From Pontibacter actiniarum (GTDB lineage: Bacteria; Bacteroidota; Bacteroidia; Cytophagales; Hymenobacteraceae), in assembly GCF_003585765.1 (NCBI RefSeq), contig NZ_CP021235.1, positions 124,001 to 188,000 of the forward strand: a DNA stretch of 64,000 nt, given 5' to 3'. The translations under genes were made by a program, and so were the position numbers. The number at the start of each line of letters is the position of its first letter. The first letter of the stretch is position 1. The notes under the pieces were generated by a model that saw only the letters and a program-made list of their open reading frames with translations, had not been told where the DNA came from and ran no database searches. Below are positions 52,341-61,313 of the stretch, piece by piece.

Positions 52341-52535
52341 CATGTTGTGTTGGTGCGAATGTGTTCAAGTACGCCTGCCGCACTGGTGGCTTACAAAAGG
52401 AGCAGGTGTGAGGTTAGTCGATTGAGCTACAGGTGTAGTTTCTGAAACGCGCCAGTTGCAGGCTGGCCTCATGTAAAGCAGCAAGGTACGCTAAGGCTAA
52501 GCTTGCTGCATGTGCGGGTACTAATAGTTACAGGT

Positions 52536-52560
52536 GGCACAAGCGGATGCGTGCGCCAGA
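52536..52560 (+). repeat. GGCACAAG...GTGCGCCAGA palindromic repeat, copy 4
   Basis: GGCACAAGCGGATGCGTGCGCCAGA-type unit, slightly degenerate in the right arm, same flanks as copies 1 and 2. Confidence 0.65.
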
Positions 52561-52651
52561 ACCGAAGTTGGCGTAAAGACCTCGCCGTACGCGCAGCTCC
52601 TGCGAGCGTCTGGGGCAGGCAAAAAAGTAGAATAGCAGATCTGCAAATCTC

Positions 52652-53368
52652 TCAAAAAGCTAGGTAATACTCCCGAAGCAGCTCCGCAAACTGTGCTGTA
52701 TAGGTCGTTTTGTCCTCCTCCCGGATGTAAAAGTCTTTTACATCGGGAGCGCCCCGGTGCCCGAAAGTATAGGTTTGAATATGGCGGATGCATTTGCCGC
52801 CGTGGTAGGTGAAGACTTGCAGCACCTCTGCCAGGTATAAATCCGAGGCTTTGGCCAGGCTGGCAAACACAGCGGCCTCTGCAGGAGGCAGCAGCAAGTA
52901 TAGCTTGCCCTGTGCCGTCAGGTGTTGCTGCGCGAAGGCAAGAATATCTTCAAAGAGCAATTCACCAGTATGCCTGGCTGTATTTCGCGCGGCATCCGGC
53001 GACTTGAGCGAGGACAGGAAAAACGGAGGGTTGGACAGGAGGACGTCATACGCAGGAGGCGCCTGCTTGGCGAACTCCTGCAGGCTCATGGGGTGCAACT
53101 GCAGGCGCTTGGCCCAGGGGCTGATGGCGAAATTCTCGTGTGCCTGCTGCTGTGCCTCTTTGTTGATTTCCACGGCGTCTATACTTGCGTGGCTGCGCTG
53201 GGCCACCATCAGGGAAAGCAGCCCGGTGCCGGTGCCAATGTCCAGTATCCTCTGCGCTCCGGCCACGGCTACATAGGCTCCAAACACGCAGGAGTCTGTG
53301 CAGACCTTCATGGCGCACTTATCCTGCTCTACCCGGAACTGCTTAAACTGGAAGTATGAATTGCGCAC
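52652..53368 (-). CDS. trmN6: tRNA1(Val) (adenine37-N6)-methyltransferase (YfiC type)
   Basis: A 238-residue SAM-dependent methyltransferase. It starts FQFKQFRVEQDKCAMKVCTDS, the typical YfiC N-terminus, then has motif I ILDIGTGTGLLSLM, the acidic VEINKEA and the N6-adenine catalytic motif NPPFF. The C-terminal ICIRHIQTYTFG-like strand region (KCIRHIQTYTFG) is conserved in the family. It would methylate A37 of tRNA-Val. Single gene. Confidence 0.9.
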   Translation of the reverse strand: MRNSYFQFKQFRVEQDKCAMKVCTDSCVFGAYVAVAGAQRILDIGTGTGLLSLMVAQRSHASIDAVEINKEAQQQAHENFAISPWAKRLQLHPMSLQEFAKQAPPAYDVLLSNPPFFLSSLKSPDAARNTARHTGELLFEDILAFAQQHLTAQGKLYLLLPPAEAAVFASLAKASDLYLAEVLQVFTYHGGKCIRHIQTYTFGHRGAPDVKDFYIREEDKTTYTAQFAELLREYYLAF

Positions 53369-53439
53369 GGGGCTGGAGTTTTGAACAACTGAATAAGTGA
53401 ATGGCTGGATTTTGATTGAGTGATTGAGTGAATGGGTGG

Positions 53440-53588
53440 TAGCGTGGATTTTATACTTGCTCTTCTCTCCTTGTCATCTTGAAGGGATCTTATGGGCCAG
53501 TAGCTGCGGCTTTAACGCTCAGCCACCAAGGATCTTTATAAGATGGCAAGGAGAAAAGTATGCAGTTATTCAAAAGCCAGTTATGCAA
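53440..53588. repeat. ~145-bp repeat flanking rnhA, right-hand transcription side (copy A)
   Basis: About three quarters identical to 54148-54288. Contains an inverted pair CTCCTTGTCATCTT (53467-53480) / AAGATGGCAAGGAG (53540-53553) and a GGATCTTAT core. Starts with TAGCG...TATACTTGCTCT and ends in CAGTTATTCAAAA. Confidence 0.75.
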
Positions 53589-53620
53589 AATCTAAAATGC
53601 GCTCAGCCACTCATTCAGAA

Positions 53621-54091
53621 TTAAGCGTTACCCGCGTTGTACATGCCGGACTCAAAGCCCTCATCGATGAGCAGGTTGCCAGACAAGGCACTGCCAACGG
53701 CTAACTGATCGCAGCGTTCGTTTTCGGGGTGGCCGGCGTGGCCGCGGATCCAGACGAATTTAACGTTGTGCTTGGCGTATACGCGCAGGAAACGAGCCCA
53801 GAGGTCGCCGTTGGCTTTGCCTTTGAAGCCTTTTTTCTGCCAGCCAAACACCCAGCGTTTCTCTACCGCGTCTACCACGTACTTGGAGTCGGAGTAAACG
53901 GTGATCGGGATGCCCGGCTTGTTCACAGCCTCCAGCCCCTTAATCACGGCCAGCAGCTCCATCCGGTTATTGGTGGTTTTACGGAAGCCTTCGGTAATTT
54001 CTTTCTCATGCTGTTTCCAGCGCAGGATTACCCCGTAGCCGCCCGGCCCCGGGTTGCCACGCGAAGAACCGTCTGTATATAATTCGATCAT
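53621..54091 (-). CDS. rnhA: Ribonuclease HI
   Basis: Degrades the RNA strand of RNA-DNA hybrids. The 156-residue protein has ELYTDGSSRGNPGPGGYG (first catalytic Asp), the Glu in NNRMELLAVIKGLE, the Asp in VYSDSKYVVD and the late GHAGHPENERCDQLA (His and fourth acidic ligand). All four catalytic acids are present. It is isolated between two copies of the same ~145-bp repeat. Confidence 0.97.
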   Translation of the reverse strand: MIELYTDGSSRGNPGPGGYGVILRWKQHEKEITEGFRKTTNNRMELLAVIKGLEAVNKPGIPITVYSDSKYVVDAVEKRWVFGWQKKGFKGKANGDLWARFLRVYAKHNVKFVWIRGHAGHPENERCDQLAVGSALSGNLLIDEGFESGMYNAGNA

Positions 54092-54147
54092 GAATTCAAT
54101 TTTGAATGACTGAATAACTGAATATTGAATGAGTGGTTTTATGGTGA

Positions 54148-54288
54148 TAGCGTGAGTTTATACTTGCTCTATCTCTATTGCTATGCTGCAAGGATCTTAT
54201 GAGCCAGTGGCCTTTACACTCCGCCATCAGGATCTTTACAAGGCGACAAGAATAAAGTATTCAGTTATTCAAAAGTCAATTATTCAAT
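54148..54288. repeat. ~145-bp repeat flanking rnhA (copy B)
   Basis: Direct-orientation partner of 53440-53588: same beginning (TAGCGTG...TATACTTGCTCT), same AAGGATCTTATG core and same end (CAGTTATTCAAAAGTC). Its inverted arms are more degraded than in copy A. Confidence 0.75.
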
Positions 54289-54296
54289 ATTAAAAC

Positions 54297-54857
54297 TTAT
54301 AAATTCGTCTTAAAGAGCTTAATGGCGATGGCCAGCAGGATAATGCCGAACACCTTGCGCAGCACGTTGGCGCCGTCTTTCCCCAGCTTCCGTTCAATCC
54401 AGCTACTGGCCTTTAGTACAATGTACACAAACACCAGGTTCAGTACGATGCCTACTAGCACGTTGGGCAGCGAGTAAGCAGCCCGCAGCGAGAGCAGCGT
54501 TGTCATGGTGCCCGCCCCAACAATGAGCGGGAAGGCCAGCGGCACGATAGAGCCGCTCTTTGTCTCCGGGTCGGTGTGGAAAAAGTCCTTGCCCAGGATC
54601 ATCTCCAAACCGATCAGGAAGATAATGATGGCGCCCGCCATGGCAAAGGACTCAAAGTCGATGCCGAACAGGCTAAGGATGGACTGCCCCAGGAAGAGGA
54701 AGGCGATCATCAGAATACCCGAAATGATGGTGGCCTTCTCCGACTCAATATGCCCTTCGCGCTTGCGCAGGTCAATAATAATCGGGATGGAGCCAATAAT
54801 ATCAATCACGGCGAAAAGGGTTAGCGTAACAGAGGCGATCTCTTTTATGCTGAACAT
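54297..54857 (-). CDS. MarC family integral membrane protein
   Basis: A 186-residue protein with about six helices. DIIGSIPIIIDLRKREGH near the start and VPLAFPLIVGAGTMTTLLSLR in the middle are the MarC/YchE signatures. Despite its name the family is not clearly tied to multidrug resistance. Start ATG at 54857. Confidence 0.92.
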   Translation of the reverse strand: MFSIKEIASVTLTLFAVIDIIGSIPIIIDLRKREGHIESEKATIISGILMIAFLFLGQSILSLFGIDFESFAMAGAIIIFLIGLEMILGKDFFHTDPETKSGSIVPLAFPLIVGAGTMTTLLSLRAAYSLPNVLVGIVLNLVFVYIVLKASSWIERKLGKDGANVLRKVFGIILLAIAIKLFKTNL

Positions 54858-54941
54858 GGGCTAAAAATTAAGAATTAGGAGTTATGGTTTATGGGTGGCC
54901 TGAATAGCACTGGCTTCGCAGCGAGTAGTATAGGGCATATA

Positions 54942-56003
54942 TCAGGCGTAGTAGTGCAGGAAAAAACGTTTCAGCTCTTCGTACTCCTCATCCAGAATAG
55001 CCGGGAAGTTGGCGATGCGGAAGGTGTTGCGTGCCCAGAGGCCGTAGCCGTTGCCCAGGCGCATGTTGTGGTGCAGTGCGCGCTTCTTCACGTCTTCCAC
55101 CAGCTTTTCGCTCGCCTGCAGGGCCAGCACCGTTTTGGAGCGCACCTCATCGTTCTCAACCAGCATCTGGAAGTCCGAGAACTGCTCAAAGAAAGCATAA
55201 AGCTCCTGTGCGCGGTCGGTCAGGTCCTGCTCAATGCCTTTGATAAAAGGGCGATCCTCGAGCACCCGCTTGAGCAGGTAGATGTTGAGCACGTTCGGCG
55301 TATGGGTCGTCTGGTAGTTCAGCATCTTCTCATACATGGGCACCAGGCTGTTGTAGTGGCTTCGCTCGGCCATCTTCTTGGCCCGGAAAATAGCGCGCGG
55401 CGAGCAGGCCATCACAGCCAGGCCTGCCGGCAGGCCAAAGCACTTCTGCACCGAGGCAAACCAGATGTCGGCCTTGATCAGCTTCAGGTTCAGCCCGGCC
55501 ATCGAGGAGGTGGCATCCACCGCTATCAGCGTGTCGCGGAAGCGGTTGTGCAGGTTCAGGATAGTGGTCGGGGTTACCTGTGTGCCGTTGGAGGTCTCGT
55601 TCTGCGTAAAGCAGATCAGTTCCGTATCCGGGCTGATCGCCAGCTCGCTTACCGGCATCGGGTCATTCAGCCCAAAAGCAATGCCTTCTGAGGCCGGGCG
55701 CAGCTTCTGTGCATACTGAAACCACTTCTCGCCAAAAGAGCCGTTGTAGATATGCGAGCTCTTGTGCCGGGTCAGGCTCTGGATCAGGATCTCCCAGCAC
55801 TCGGTGGCCGATGAGGCAAAGAAGATGTAGTAGTCCTGCGGGATGTTCAGCTTGCGCTTGATAGAGCCCACCACAGCCCGCGACATCTGCACGAATTGCT
55901 CACTCCGGTGCGGCGCATGCAGGATACCCTCATCGTAGGCATCCAGCAGATACTGGCGCACCTCGGGGTATACTTTAGACGGACCGGGATAAAAGTTGAG
56001 CAT
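54942..56003 (-). CDS. Class V aminotransferase (SerC-like)
   Basis: A 353-residue PLP enzyme. It starts NFYPGPSKVYPEV, a SerC-type opening, has FASSATECWEIL for cofactor binding, VDATSSMAGLNL (the Asp) and PLP lysine K187 in FASVQKCFGLPAG. It is related to phosphoserine and alanine-glyoxylate aminotransferases but lacks enough to say which amino acid it handles. An AT-rich leader separates it from aroQ. Confidence 0.85.
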   Translation of the reverse strand: MLNFYPGPSKVYPEVRQYLLDAYDEGILHAPHRSEQFVQMSRAVVGSIKRKLNIPQDYYIFFASSATECWEILIQSLTRHKSSHIYNGSFGEKWFQYAQKLRPASEGIAFGLNDPMPVSELAISPDTELICFTQNETSNGTQVTPTTILNLHNRFRDTLIAVDATSSMAGLNLKLIKADIWFASVQKCFGLPAGLAVMACSPRAIFRAKKMAERSHYNSLVPMYEKMLNYQTTHTPNVLNIYLLKRVLEDRPFIKGIEQDLTDRAQELYAFFEQFSDFQMLVENDEVRSKTVLALQASEKLVEDVKKRALHHNMRLGNGYGLWARNTFRIANFPAILDEEYEELKRFFLHYYA

Positions 56004-56089
56004 AGGGCTGTAATTTTATATAGCTAATATACTATATTTTAAGTAGAAATCTTTAATAAACGGTAGTATAACGGCGCAGGTTGCAGATA

Positions 56090-56536
56090 TTATACGTTAA
56101 AGCCGATCTGCTTCGGCTTTAACCGCTCAAAGTACTGCAGGGCAAGGCGGTAGCTTTCCAGGCCAAACCCGCTGATGCTGCCCTTGCAATAAGGGGCGAT
56201 CATGCTCTTCTGGCGCCAGGCCTCGCGTGCGTACACATTGGAAATGTGCACCTCCACCACCGGCGTGTCTATGGCCCGGATCGCATCCGAAAGCGCCACC
56301 GACGTGTGGGTGTAGGCACCGGCGTTAAACACAATGCCTTTGTAGCTAAAGCCCACCTCGTGCAGTTTGTCAATCAGCGTTCCCTCTGTGTTAGACTGGA
56401 AGTAAGACAGCTCCAGCGCCGGGAATGCCTCCTTCAGCTCCTCGAAGTAATCTTCAAAAGAGCGGTTGCCGTATACGGACTTTTCGCGTACGCCTAGCAG
56501 GTTCAGGTTCGGACCGTTCAGGATGAGAATTTTCAT
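56090..56536 (-). CDS. aroQ: 3-dehydroquinate dehydratase, type II
   Basis: Third step of the shikimate pathway. The 148-residue protein starts KILILNGPNLNLLGVRE, contains the lid/active-site Tyr region YGNRSFED, FNAGAYTHTSVALSDAI and VEVHISNVYAREAWR. Length is normal for the dodecameric type II enzyme. Divergent from xerD, a conserved neighbour in this phylum. Confidence 0.96.
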   Translation of the reverse strand: MKILILNGPNLNLLGVREKSVYGNRSFEDYFEELKEAFPALELSYFQSNTEGTLIDKLHEVGFSYKGIVFNAGAYTHTSVALSDAIRAIDTPVVEVHISNVYAREAWRQKSMIAPYCKGSISGFGLESYRLALQYFERLKPKQIGFNV

Positions 56537-56707
56537 AGTTGGGCTTTTAGCTATTTTCCAAAGCTACAAAGGTAAGGATTAACTACCTTTGCTCTATTCT
56601 TTGGCAAAAGAATTATAGACGAAGGATAAAAGAGCCCCGCTAAGTATAATTACTGACCCGGTTCTTCCCATTCCTACGTCTTAACTCATCATTCATAACT
56701 CAGAAAA

Positions 56708-57607
56708 GTGAACTGGCGCATCTGTATAAAGCAATTCGAGGAGTATCTAAAACTGGAGAAGTCACTGTCGCGGCACTCTGTAGAGGCCTATGAGCGGGAT
56801 GTGCGCAAGCTGGTTGACTTTATGGATGCGAAAGGGCTGCAGGTGGCGCCGGAGGATATGAAGCCGGCCATCCTGCGTGATTTTCTGGAGTGGATAAACG
56901 AGCTCGGCATGACGCCGCACTCACAGGCCCGCACCCTTTCCGGCATCCGCGCCTTTTACAAGTTCCTCATCATGGAAGACATGATGCAGACCGACCCCAC
57001 CGACACGATTGAGGCGCCAAAGCTGGACCGGAAGCTGCCCGACACGCTGGCCTTCCACGAGATTGAGCAGCTGCTGTCGGCCATCGACCTGTCTACCCCC
57101 GAAGGCACCCGCAACCGCGCCATGCTGGAAACGCTCTACAGCTCCGGGCTGCGCGTATCGGAGCTGCTGGACCTGCGCATCAGCAACCTGTATGCCGACG
57201 CAGGCTTTCTGAAGATCTCCGGCAAGGGGGAGAAGGAGCGGCTGGTGCCCATTGGCCGCGATGCCCTCAAGCACATTCAGCTGTACCGCGACGGCATCCG
57301 CTGCCACCTTAACATCAAAAAGGGAAACGAAGACATCCTGTTCCTGAACCGCAGGGGCGCTAAGATGTCGCGCGTCATGGTGTTTACCATCATCAAAGAC
57401 CTTACGGCAAAGGCTGGGATCCAGAAAACAGTGAGCCCCCACACGTTCCGCCACTCGTTTGCCACGCACCTGATTGAGGGCGGCGCCGACCTGCGCGCCG
57501 TGCAGGAAATGCTGGGGCACGAGTCTATCACCACCACCGAAATCTACACGCACTTAGACCGGGATTACCTGAAGCAGGTGATCAAAGAGTTTCACCCGCG
57601 CAGCTAA
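56708..57607 (+). CDS. xerD: Site-specific tyrosine recombinase XerD
   Basis: Resolves chromosome dimers at dif together with a Xer partner. The 299-residue protein has an N-terminal SAM-like core-binding domain (FEEYLKLEKSLSRHSVEAYERD) and the catalytic set Arg149, Lys173, His245, Arg248, His271 and nucleophile Tyr280. The start is GTG at 56708, just after an AT-rich spacer repeat. The helicase gene on the other strand ends two bases after its stop. Confidence 0.93.
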   Translation: MNWRICIKQFEEYLKLEKSLSRHSVEAYERDVRKLVDFMDAKGLQVAPEDMKPAILRDFLEWINELGMTPHSQARTLSGIRAFYKFLIMEDMMQTDPTDTIEAPKLDRKLPDTLAFHEIEQLLSAIDLSTPEGTRNRAMLETLYSSGLRVSELLDLRISNLYADAGFLKISGKGEKERLVPIGRDALKHIQLYRDGIRCHLNIKKGNEDILFLNRRGAKMSRVMVFTIIKDLTAKAGIQKTVSPHTFRHSFATHLIEGGADLRAVQEMLGHESITTTEIYTHLDRDYLKQVIKEFHPRS

Positions 57608-57609
57608 AG

Positions 57610-58752
57610 CTAAAAGCCCTTCAGGTCTATATCCTCGGTGGCCTCTACCGGCACCTGCTTGCCCATCTTCTTCTGGATGATCTTGAAATGGTGCGCGTCT
57701 TCCGGCGTGATCAGGGAAATGGCCTCGCCTGTGGCGCCCGCACGCCCGGTGCGGCCAATGCGGTGCACATAGTCTTTGGGGGAGCGGGGCAGATCGTAGT
57801 TGATGACATGCGGCAGAAGCTGGATGTCGATGCCGCGGGAGGCCAGGTCGGTGGCCACCAACACGCGCAGCTTGCCTGCTTTAAACTTCGTTAAGGCATC
57901 GGTTCTGGCTCCCTGGCTTTTTTTGCTGTGCATGGCAGCCGCCTCAATACCGTTTTTGTTGAGCTTGTCCACCAGGTTGTCGGCGGTGCGCGTTGCCGAG
58001 ACGAACACCAGCACCTGCTGCAGGCTGTGGTGCTTGATCAGGTACCTTAAAAACGGCCCCTTCTTTTCCGGCGCGACCTGGTAAGCGACCTGGGCGATCT
58101 GCTCCGGGCTTGTGCTTTCTGTTTCTACCGCAATCGTTACCGGGCTGTGCAGCAGTGTCTCCTGTACGGCCTGCACATCTCCCCCCAGCGTTGCCGAGAA
58201 AAGGATGTTCTGGCGCTTGGGCGGCAGCAGGGCCAGTATGCGGTCCATCTCCTCCTTAAAGCCCAGGTTCAGCATTTTGTCAGCCTCGTCCAGCACCAGT
58301 GTCTTTACCTCAGAGAGGTGCACGGCCCTGGATTCGATCAGGTCCAGCAGGCGGCCCGGCGTTGCCACCAGTACATCCGTGCCCGATAGCTGCAGCATCT
58401 GTGGGTTTATAGACACACCACCGTATACAGCCAGCGTTTTCACTCTCCTCGGGAGCGCGGCGCCAAACGTTTTAAAGACCTCGTTTACCTGCACTGCCAG
58501 CTCACGGGTCGGCACAAGTATAAGCGCCTCTACAAACCTGTTCCGGGATGGTGCCGTGCGCTGCAGCTTCTCTAGCATGGGCAACACAAAGCTGGCGGTT
58601 TTACCCGAGCCCGTCTGTGCGATTCCCAGTACGTCCTTCCCCTGCAGAATGGCCGGAATTGCCTGCTGCTGAATAGGGTAAGGCTGCTCGTAAAGCTGGG
58701 CCTCAATGGCTTTTAGAAGTGGTGCGGACAGGCCAAGTTTAGAGAAAGGCAT
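57610..58752 (-). CDS. DEAD-box RNA helicase (RhlE-like)
   Basis: A 380-residue ATP-dependent RNA helicase. Motifs in order: Q motif (YPIQQQAIPAIL), Walker A AQTGSGKT with Lys51, PTRELAVQV, TPGRLLDLI, VLDEADKML, FSATL, LVATDLASRGIDI and HRIGRTGRAG. It lacks the long basic C-terminal tail of many RhlE/CsdA proteins and ends shortly after the helicase core, so it is a minimal form. It probably acts in ribosome assembly or RNA decay. Confidence 0.94.
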   Translation of the reverse strand: MPFSKLGLSAPLLKAIEAQLYEQPYPIQQQAIPAILQGKDVLGIAQTGSGKTASFVLPMLEKLQRTAPSRNRFVEALILVPTRELAVQVNEVFKTFGAALPRRVKTLAVYGGVSINPQMLQLSGTDVLVATPGRLLDLIESRAVHLSEVKTLVLDEADKMLNLGFKEEMDRILALLPPKRQNILFSATLGGDVQAVQETLLHSPVTIAVETESTSPEQIAQVAYQVAPEKKGPFLRYLIKHHSLQQVLVFVSATRTADNLVDKLNKNGIEAAAMHSKKSQGARTDALTKFKAGKLRVLVATDLASRGIDIQLLPHVINYDLPRSPKDYVHRIGRTGRAGATGEAISLITPEDAHHFKIIQKKMGKQVPVEATEDIDLKGF

Positions 58753-58960
58753 ATAGGTTTGTAGATAACAGGTTTATATAATGGAAGTACGCTTAAGCTG
58801 CCGTTTCAGGTAACTGCTGTTGCGGCAGCGCACTTAGCAGGCGTAAAGGTACAGCTTTTTATACTTGCAACGGCGGTGCCTGGTGCCTGTGAGGCCACAG
58901 AACTCAGCCACGGGGCGAAAGAGGGACTTCCAAAATGTATGTTTTACTTCATGATAATAC

Positions 58961-58979
58961 ATAGGAAATCCTATATTTG
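58961..58979 (+). promoter_or_regulatory. Palindrome overlapping a -7 box before the CPBP gene
   Basis: ATAGGA-AA-TCCTAT (58961-58974) runs into TATATTTG (58972-58979, TAnnTTTG). The overlap suggests an operator for a repressor; no -33 box is evident. The 305-base gap at 58753-59057 holds nothing else apart from a TATACTT copy at 58860. Confidence 0.45.
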
Positions 58980-59057
58980 TAGAAGACCAGGAGCGTCTGG
59001 CAAATAGACCTTCCTGCCGCTGCTACTGCAACTTACACGTACACAAACTTAACTTTC

Positions 59058-59930
59058 ATGGCGCTAACGTCTACTTCTGTGGAGGTGCTTCCTGCCTCAA
59101 CTCCTCCCGAAACAACTTATTCGCTTGCCGGCGCCTGGGGCTTTGTGGGCGTGCTGCTGCTGACGTTCTTTGGTGGCAGTGTGGTAAGCCTGGGGCTTGC
59201 CCTGGCGCTAGGGCACCCAACCTCTGAGTCTTTCTTAACCTTTGTGGGGTACACTATTCCATTTCTGCTTTACGCCTGGTACCTGAAGCGGAAGGGCCTC
59301 TTATCGGAGCTGCTGGCAGCGGTAAGCCGGTGGCAGCCGGGGCCTTTATTGCTCTATCCGCTGCTCGTGCTGTTGGTGCCAAGTATACAGGTGGTCATAG
59401 AGCCGGTTACGAGCCTGATCCCGATGCCGGAGTCGGTAAAGGAGATGTTTCTGTCGCGCTTGGGCGGCGGCGACCTTTTCACCGTCCTGACAGTTGTTGT
59501 TGCGGCGCCTGTTTTAGAGGAGGTAGTGCTGCGCGGCCAATTGCTCCGGAGCTTGCTGCATAAGTACAGCGCTGCCAAAGCCATTACCTGGTCCAGCATC
59601 ATGTTTGCCGTTATCCACATGAACCCGTGGCAGGGAGTAGGGGCTTTCGTGCTGGGGCTGTTCCTGGGGTGGATCTATTACAGAACGCGATCGCTGTGGG
59701 CCTGCATCTTCTTTCACTTTGTAAACAACCTTTTCTCCACCGTTATGATACAGCTCATGCCGGAGGGGGCCGATAAGTTCGCGACCCTTTACGAGCAGGT
59801 GGGCGATGCAACGGCTTATACTTTGATCTATGGTGCTGCCGTTGTGGTATTGTTAGCTGTTATCGTGTGCATGAGCCGAACTTTTAAGGGCTTGGGAGAG
59901 GAGGCGGAGTTGGTGAAGGAGTCGTGCTGA
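59058..59930 (+). CDS. CPBP-family intramembrane metalloprotease
   Basis: A 290-residue membrane protein with about eight helices. The ABI/CPBP catalytic motifs are present: EEVVLRG (Glu154, Glu155, Arg159; EExxxR), FAVIHMNPWQGVGAF (zinc-binding His) and FFHFVNN (second His). Related to prenyl-CaaX proteases; in bacteria they often confer bacteriocin immunity or process membrane proteins. Single gene with its own promoter. Confidence 0.88.
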   Translation: MALTSTSVEVLPASTPPETTYSLAGAWGFVGVLLLTFFGGSVVSLGLALALGHPTSESFLTFVGYTIPFLLYAWYLKRKGLLSELLAAVSRWQPGPLLLYPLLVLLVPSIQVVIEPVTSLIPMPESVKEMFLSRLGGGDLFTVLTVVVAAPVLEEVVLRGQLLRSLLHKYSAAKAITWSSIMFAVIHMNPWQGVGAFVLGLFLGWIYYRTRSLWACIFFHFVNNLFSTVMIQLMPEGADKFATLYEQVGDATAYTLIYGAAVVVLLAVIVCMSRTFKGLGEEAELVKESC

Positions 59931-60169
59931 TAAGCGTATTCACCTGTTGACGGTAGCTTTACAAAGCCAGAGAAGCCAAGGAAGAAAGCTTACTGCTATA
60001 GCTGTCGCTTTTTCGCCGGCCCTAACTGCTGCAATCAGAACGAGGTTTATCTGACGCGGAAAGGAAGGCTAGCTATGAAGAAGCCGGGGGAGGGGCCAGG
60101 ACAGAAAACACATCGTGGCCGCACCTCCTAAAAAATCCTGTTCATCCTTACATCCTAACATACTCATCT

Positions 60170-60177
60170 TATCTTTG
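60170..60177 (+). promoter_or_regulatory. -7 box of pyrD
   Basis: TATCTTTG matches TAnnTTTG 29 bases before the GTG start; an AAGTATA copy (60183-60189) lies in the short leader. The gap from 59931 to here has no gene. Confidence 0.45.
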
Positions 60178-60206
60178 CAGGCAAGTATAACCTAACCCGA
60201 TACACC

Positions 60207-61238
60207 GTGTACAAAAGCCTGCTGCGCCCGCTGCTCTTTCAACTCGACCCCGAGAAAGTACATTACTTGTCTACCGACGCCCTCCGCGCTTCCATGAAGC
60301 TGCCTTTTGCCAGAAGCATGGCAGAAAGCATGTTTAAAGTAAACGACCCGCGGCTGGAGCGTGAGCTGTTCGGCCTTACGTTTCCGAACCCGGTGGGCCT
60401 GGCGGCTGGCTTTGACAAGGATGCCATGCTGGTGGATGAGCTGGCCGAGCTGGGCTTCGGCTTCGTGGAAATCGGCACCCTGACTCCTAAGCCACAGCCC
60501 GGAAACGAGAAGCCGCGCCTGTTTCGCCTGCCGGAAGATAAGGCCATCGTTAACCGCATGGGCTTTAACAACAAAGGCGTGGATGCGGCTGTCAGAAGGT
60601 TGGAAAAGCGCAAAAGCAACATCATTGTGGGGGGGAACATCGGCAAGAACAAAGTAACGCCGAATGAGGAGGCCCTGAGCGACTACCTCTACTGCTTTAA
60701 GGCCCTGTTCCACGTGGTGGACTACTTTGTGGTGAACGTAAGCTCGCCCAACACACCTGATTTGCGCGCGCTGCAGGACAAAGAGCCCCTGCAAAGGCTG
60801 CTGGTATCGCTGCAGGAGGAGAACCAGAAGATGGGAACACCCAAGCCGCTGCTGCTTAAGATCGCACCGGACCTGAACCTGAACCAGCTGAATGACATCA
60901 TCGAAATTGCCATAGAGGCCAAGTTGAGCGGCATTATCGGCACGAACACCACCGTGAGCCGTCAGGGCCTGCTAACACCGGAGGCACGGGTGCAGGAGAT
61001 TGGCATGGGTGGCCTGAGCGGAAAGCCGCTCACCACGCACTCTACCCAGATTATCCGCCACCTGCGCACGTTTCTGCCGCCGGAGATCCGCCTGATCGGG
61101 GTGGGGGGCATTATGACGGCCGCCGATGCCGTCGAAAAAATGAACGCCGGTGCCGACCTGGTGCAACTTTACACGGGCTTTATTTATGAGGGGCCTTCCC
61201 TGATAAGCCAAATCAATAAAAAATTACTCTCCAGATAA
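60207..61238 (+). CDS. pyrD: Dihydroorotate dehydrogenase (quinone), class 2
   Basis: Oxidises dihydroorotate to orotate on the inner membrane, passing electrons to quinone. The 343-residue protein has the class 2 N-terminal membrane-associated helix pair ([21 protein letters not shown]), [19 protein letters not shown], the catalytic-Ser loop [12 protein letters not shown] and the FMN phosphate site [11 protein letters not shown]. Start is GTG at 60207. Followed by ftsK. Confidence 0.96.
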   Translation: MYKSLLRPLLFQLDPEKVHYLSTDALRASMKLPFARSMAESMFKVNDPRLERELFGLTFPNPVGLAAGFDKDAMLVDELAELGFGFVEIGTLTPKPQPGNEKPRLFRLPEDKAIVNRMGFNNKGVDAAVRRLEKRKSNIIVGGNIGKNKVTPNEEALSDYLYCFKALFHVVDYFVVNVSSPNTPDLRALQDKEPLQRLLVSLQEENQKMGTPKPLLLKIAPDLNLNQLNDIIEIAIEAKLSGIIGTNTTVSRQGLLTPEARVQEIGMGGLSGKPLTTHSTQIIRHLRTFLPPEIRLIGVGGIMTAADAVEKMNAGADLVQLYTGFIYEGPSLISQINKKLLSR

Positions 61239-61282
61239 GTTACATTCGGCCTGCAAGGGTAAGGCATTGCCACGAAAAAGTG

Positions 61283-61290
61283 TAAATTTG
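61283..61290 (+). promoter_or_regulatory. -7 box of ftsK
   Basis: TAAATTTG matches TAnnTTTG 23 bases before the ftsK ATG. Confidence 0.45.
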
Positions 61291-61313
61291 GAGTCTTAAC
61301 TAGAGCTGAGGGT

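Larger units (their letters stand above)
52287..52651. other. Non-coding repeat island after the SnoaL-like pseudogene
   Basis: About 365 bases, no supported gene. Holds two GGCACAAG-type palindromes (listed), a perfect GCAGATCTGC palindrome (52635-52644) and other short inverted repeats, much like the island at 24.5-24.9 kb. Confidence 0.7.

Noticed and set aside
54891..55691. 266-codon plus-strand frame opposite the class V aminotransferase
   Set aside because: The aminotransferase has clear PLP motifs; the opposing frame shows none.
56708..57607. XerD as integrase of a mobile element
   Set aside because: Length, motif set and the aroQ neighbour fit the housekeeping dif recombinase; no cargo or attachment repeats surround it.
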